A DNA stretch of 35,014 nucleotides from Gnetum montanum (lineage: Eukaryota; Streptophyta; Gnetopsida; Gnetales; Gnetaceae): assembly GCA_015680685.1 (NCBI GenBank), contig MNCI01005567.1, forward strand, positions 683,720 through 718,733, written 5' to 3'. This document shows positions 30,792-35,014 of this stretch, in pieces. A program made the position numbers and the translations under genes. The stretch's first letter is position 1. Each line of letters starts with the position of its first letter. The notes beneath the pieces are model-generated. The model saw nothing but the letters and a program-made list of their open reading frames with translations. It was not told the DNA's origin and did no database searches.

Positions 30792-33620
30792 TCAAATAGT
30801 CCTAGGAAATGGTGGTTCTTGAGGCTCCAAGGGACCTTTACTAGCTTCACACATTGGCAGTGGTTAAGGTGGTTATGGTTGCCTTGCTACTGCTATGACT
30901 TTAGGCGAGAGGCAGAAAGCATCCAACAGTGCTTTCATTTTGTCCTCATTACTCCTAGGATCATGCACCATCCACATAGCTTCCCCAATGTGGGTTAGAA
31001 TGGGCACATCCCAAGGACATGGGATCACTAGAAATAACTCCTTGGAATTGACAAACTAGACAGCGAACTATTTGTATTCAATGTTAAATGCTTGAACTAT
31101 GTTCTTCAACTCTTGGTAGTCATTCATTCATCTAGCTAGGTCCTCAGTGATGGATCATTGATCTATGAATTACCCTTTGATGATTTCAAGTTCAATGTTG
31201 GTAGTCTTAAGCTTTTGCTTGGTGTCTTTGTGGTGTTTGAACTCAACCTTGTATAGCAGATATGAGCTAACCACCTACTTCTCCAATTTTGACCATAGTC
31301 ATCTACTTGTTAGCATTGCCAAGTTTACATAATGGAGATTGGCCAACTTCATGTACTTTGTCATCTCCTTGATTTGCAAATCCTTCAAGTGAATCTCTAC
31401 TTTGTTGTAGACATCAATCCCATCATGTATGTGCTACCACATTTCTCTTCCTTTTTGGAGTTGCTAGAGGGCTTCATTTATTTTTTCCTTTGTCATTTGG
31501 ATTATTTTTCATTAATTTCCTTTTGTAAGCCAACCTGATCCTTATAGTGATTCTTTACTTTCTCAAATTTTAGGGTTTTTTTCTTCTAGGTAGTGATCTC
31601 AATGATAAAATTTTGTTACAAGGTGCATGCCTCCTTCCTTGATAGATTGCGATTCTCCATAGTCAATTTCCTTAGTTCAGTGTTGACTTTGGAAAGCTAC
31701 TCCTATTTTTGATGAATGAATTCTTGCATTTGATCTTTCTAAGAATCAAAATTTTGCAGGAGATGATTTTTCATGGTTAATTCTTCATTCTCTTGTCACA
31801 TCTGATTCAAGTCCTTTTGATGGAATACGTTTTATTTTTTGCTATAGATTGTTTTAAGATGGCCATTACTGCTTCCTCCTTAGCCTTCTAAAATCATTCT
31901 TAAAGCTATTTGATATCTTCCTCTCTTGTTGTTGTTAGGCTAAGGATTGCTTATTTTGCAAGTTGGGCATGAAGTTTAGCAACCTCTGCAGCCAAGTGTT
32001 GATTTTTCTCTTAGGCCATTTCTATTTGCTCCTCCAAAATAATGCATCTACCCCTTGCATTCAGCAGCTCCGAGTAGGTCACTGTGATGTTCTCTAGGAG
32101 ATTAAAGATGTCTGGAGTTAGTTGCACAATTCCTACCAGTTGTTCCAGCAACTATTCATGCTAGGCTATGTTCAATTTCCCAATGATTGTGCCAAAATTT
32201 TTCTGCACATCTTGAAGTGTAGATACATATGGTACATGTGTTGCAGGTGCATTTAGTGCTTCTACTACATGGTTAGCTATTACTTCTACTATTGTCTCCT
32301 ACTGTTGATGCTGCATCACCAAGATAGTTACGTCTTCACCTTCCTCCAACCTCATCAAGAAAGTGGCAACTTTCCCAAATATTTCTAGGAATAGATGATG
32401 TGTTGCTAGTGATACCATCACCTCTCAAGCATTGGGATCCAAACTTAAAGGAAGTTGTGTTCTTTGGGTAGAGAAAATGGAACCACCTCTCTCCATCTAG
32501 CTGACTATTTAGGCCACCTCATTAAGGTGACTCATTATTAGTTGGTCCATAGATGGATCTATCCCACTTATTCCTATTTGTTGCTCTTGTTCAGTTAAGA
32601 GTTATTCTCAGATTTGACGTAGATTCTCAAGGATTGCATAGGCCTCCAGTGTTGTCTCTTGAGTGGGTGTTGGCGACAATAGCTCCTATTCTTGAGTGGT
32701 CATTGGCATCTTATCTTTCATTATTTCTGCCCATGAGGCCAAGGAAGCATGCCTGAGAGTATCATTAAAATAGCAAACAATGCCTACCCTTTTACAAAGT
32801 TTCCTAATGAGACATTAAAAGGGTAGGGTCTTCCTTCCATGTTCATGCTCTTTGAAATGCTTCTTGATCTCCAAATAGATTATTTTTAGAAGGTTAATGG
32901 GAAATTTCCAACTTAAAGTGACACATGCTTGGGCAAAGAAGGTAGTCACCTTACTTGACCTCACCATTGGATCAAGGTGATAGGCTACAATCTTAAAAAA
33001 ATCTATTCTATTGGTGTGAGTGCATCATACTCCTTACGATCCACCCCATAGCATCGTTGGGTCCATTCCATTTTTGCCTGAAGATTGTCTTTTGTTGATA
33101 TCTTTACCAACTATGTTCCAATGTCTAGCAACCCCAATGCCTATGCAATAGCTTTCACCATGTAGAACACTTAAATGTTGTTAATTTTTATAATGGACCT
33201 TGGCCTTTAGCTACTCCAGAAGAGATAGGTCTCTCCCATGTACCATTTTCCACTGGACATGATGATTGGCCACATGGGAGAGGCTGGCAATTGTATCTTG
33301 ACATCCTCTAGAGCTTTTTCCAAAAATGGCCCAAAGTTTATCTCTTGAATAACTAATCTTTGAATTTCTTGGGACTTGATGATGTCTAGGTAGGCTTGAT
33401 TTAGAGTGACCTTAAGCCTTGGCATAGGTCCAGATGCTTCTCCTCATTGGGATTATTTTGTAGGTGCTTCTTCCTCTAGAATTTGTTGAACAGATTCCAC
33501 TTCGGGCTCCTCTTGAAGAGGTCCCATTGCATGGGTCACCTCTAGTAATTCTTGGCCTTGTTCTTATTAGCCCCTTCCATCTCTGGGTCATTTCTCTCAT
33601 GGTTGTGAGGGTTCTCCTTC
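30792..33620 (-). pseudogene. Long coiled-coil protein of a non-autonomous LTR element, copy B (decayed)
   Basis: Minus strand, about 940 codons when stops and a few frameshifts are passed over. In order: a Glu/Gln-rich start near 33600, then 'PMPRLKVTLNQAYLDI' (33428 on) and 'INFGPFLEKALEDV'. From about 33000 to 31840 one frame stays readable for some 385 codons with only isolated stops. It contains 'VTTFFAQACVTLSWKFPINL' and 'IKKHFKEHEHGRKTLPF', resembling the plant transposon-associated domain that reads 'VT..RA.L.Y.I..G..INV'. Long heptad-rich stretches follow ('LLNARGRCIILEEQIEMA', 'NQHLAAEVAKLHAQLAK'). The C-terminus has 'CPWDVPILTHIGEA' and 'KMKALLDAF', ending at TGA 30792. No gag, RT or integrase motif was found. 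The role is unknown. Confidence 0.65.
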
Positions 33621-34140
33621 TTGTAGATTTTTTTGTTTAGGTGCCGTCTGTAATCACAATAAGACCATGGATTAGTAATCATTGTGTAACATTAAAAAAA
33701 TTAGGGCATCTTAACTCTTGAGGATAGTTACAACTAGATAAGTTGTGATTATGGTTGATTTAATTAATCCTATTTACTATTTATTTTGTGTGTTATTATG
33801 AATAATTCATCTCGAAGGTTGTTGGAAGGGTTAACTTGGAAAAAAGTTGATGTGTTTATATGGTTAAGGCTATTAACCCTTTGGGGGAGTTAGGAAAATT
33901 TTCAAAAAATTTCATTGGAAACATTAAGGTTTGTGGCCCACATGATAAATATTTTACCTTTGGTAAGCATAGGATCAAAAAATGGAGTGATTTGGACAAA
34001 CGATTGGGAAGTTATGAGCTTTTGAAGGTTTTGGGCACTAAAAATTTGCAAAGATTTCTTGTGTGTTATGAGCAAACTGCAAAAAAATTCAAAGTGTGTA
34101 GCAGTAAATATAGTATTTTTGCACTACATCGATGAGGCCT
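33621..34140 (-). other. Leader-like sequence upstream of the coiled-coil ORF
   Basis: Lies upstream of the minus-strand frame. No 5' LTR or PBS of that element is seen. A 91-codon plus-strand frame (33860-34135) shows no recognisable domain and is not supported as a gene. Confidence 0.35.
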
Positions 34141-35014
34141 CATTAACACATTTATTGACCATCGTTGACTTTCATTGACTTTGGTTAAACTTTCAAAATA
34201 CAAGGAATTTTTCAATGAAATTAGGGCCAAATGAAAGCTTAGAAGACCAAGAATAGTATGAAATCATGAGAAGAGGATGTTGAAGTTCATAAATTTGAGA
34301 AAATGGAGAAAAATTAACGTAATGGATGAATGCAATGAGAGATTAAGGAGTACTGAGTGGTTTATGGAATGGAAAATATAAAAGATAAGATTGTAGCAAT
34401 GTCAAAGTTAAGGAACCTTAGCTAATCAAGCCAAGAGCTATGTAAGTGGATCCTCCCCATAGCAGGATCATGCCTTTTTTGCCCTTGCATAACCTCAACT
34501 AAGGAGTCCGTGGGTCCCATAGTTGATTTAATGATCATGACAAGTTAAAGAACAACCTAAAAGCATCCATTCAAGAATCCCAGCAGATTAGAATAAGACA
34601 TATCATAACATAGAATCCAACAATGATATGAGTTACAGTAGCATAGATGGATGATGGAGAGGGTAGAATGGAGTTTTAAATTAAGGTCATAAGAAGTCCC
34701 TTATGGAATTTGTGCTTAAAATGACCCAAGAAGTTCCATCCTTAGTTCAAAACAAAACTATATGCTTTCAGTGACTTCACATCACCACTCTAAGACTAAT
34801 CCACCCATACAAGACACAAGAGTGCTTCCACAAAGCCAGACCATTCCAAAAAGAGAAGAAAGGAGAAGTAGGAAGTAAGAGAGAGGGATTTAGTTAGAGG
34901 AGACCATTAGGCATAGGCGCATGTCATTCAAGTCTCATAACTAGAACTTGTAGCCCTTTTGTTTGTCTAAGGGATGTGCTTTGAATTCCCATTATTTTTT
35001 TTTCTAAAATGGGA
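34141..35014. other. Unassigned AT-rich end of the window
   Basis: No frame, motif or repeat recognised, apart from 'gatgaggcctcatta' (34132-34146), which resembles a hairpin motif in LTR copy B. Confidence 0.5.

Noticed and set aside
33860-34135. 91-codon plus-strand frame
   Set aside because: No recognisable domain, no promoter context, and it lies antisense to the leader of the minus-strand element. Cannot be supported as a gene.
33330-34200. Possible 5' LTR of the minus-strand coiled-coil element
   Set aside because: Only one short motif (aggcctcat) matches the LTR; the characteristic LTR interior blocks are absent and the ORF start lies there.
1-35014. CRISPR arrays, tRNA or rRNA genes
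   Set aside because: No regularly spaced direct repeats with unique spacers, and no tRNA- or rRNA-like sequence seen; tRNA-like matches are only retroelement primer binding sites.

Overview
The window is nuclear DNA of a land plant, AT-rich and packed with old, heavily mutated retroelements. A gymnosperm or other large-genome plant is my best guess, because LTR elements, LINE relics and nested insertions fill almost everything and most are decayed. Nothing here fixes the species. The only intact gene is a GC-rich, intronless, nepenthesin-type aspartic protease (2395-3783). No tRNA, rRNA or CRISPR was seen.

Layout. 1-191: end of a Ty3/gypsy LTR cut by the window edge. About 520-1570 (-): LINE reverse-transcriptase relic. 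2020-4075: the protease gene with candidate TATA and poly(A) signals. 4246-10350 (+): nearly full-length but dead Ty1/copia element of the Tnt1-94 type, with LTRs, tRNA-Met-like PBS, gag, integrase, RT and RNase H. 10351-11120: nothing recognisable. 11121-22240 (+): Ty3/gypsy element with a tRNA-Asp type PBS, as in Athila/Tat lineages. It has an 839-bp 3' LTR and decayed gag, protease, RT and integrase tail; RNase H and the integrase core are deleted. Its 5' LTR is split by another LTR-type insertion (11256-13926) that has 5-bp target duplications and contains an 836-base run of N. 22241-23907: a second PBS and gag directly after the 3' LTR, so the element is a tandem LTR-internal-LTR-internal array.

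23908-26170: AT-rich, no gene seen. 26171-33620 (-): two 3' LTR ends of a second family. Its LTRs and polypurine tracts are related to those of the gypsy element, but the internal region encodes no recognisable gag-pol. It holds the wreck of a long protein: an acidic N-terminus, a segment resembling plant transposon-associated proteins, long coiled coils and a conserved C-terminal block present in both copies. A LINE fragment (+, 28040-28680) and a 104-bp tandem duplication lie between the two copies. 33620-35014: leader-like and unassigned sequence.

How it fits together: the protease gene is a small host island with a copia LTR about 460 bp past its stop codon. The gypsy element looks like an ancestral gag-pol carrier, and the minus-strand family looks like its non-autonomous relative. 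Many stop codons in the elements sit where CAG, CAA, CGA or TGG would be expected, which fits decay by cytosine deamination of silenced, methylated DNA. Family assignments rest on motif recognition, not on database searches.
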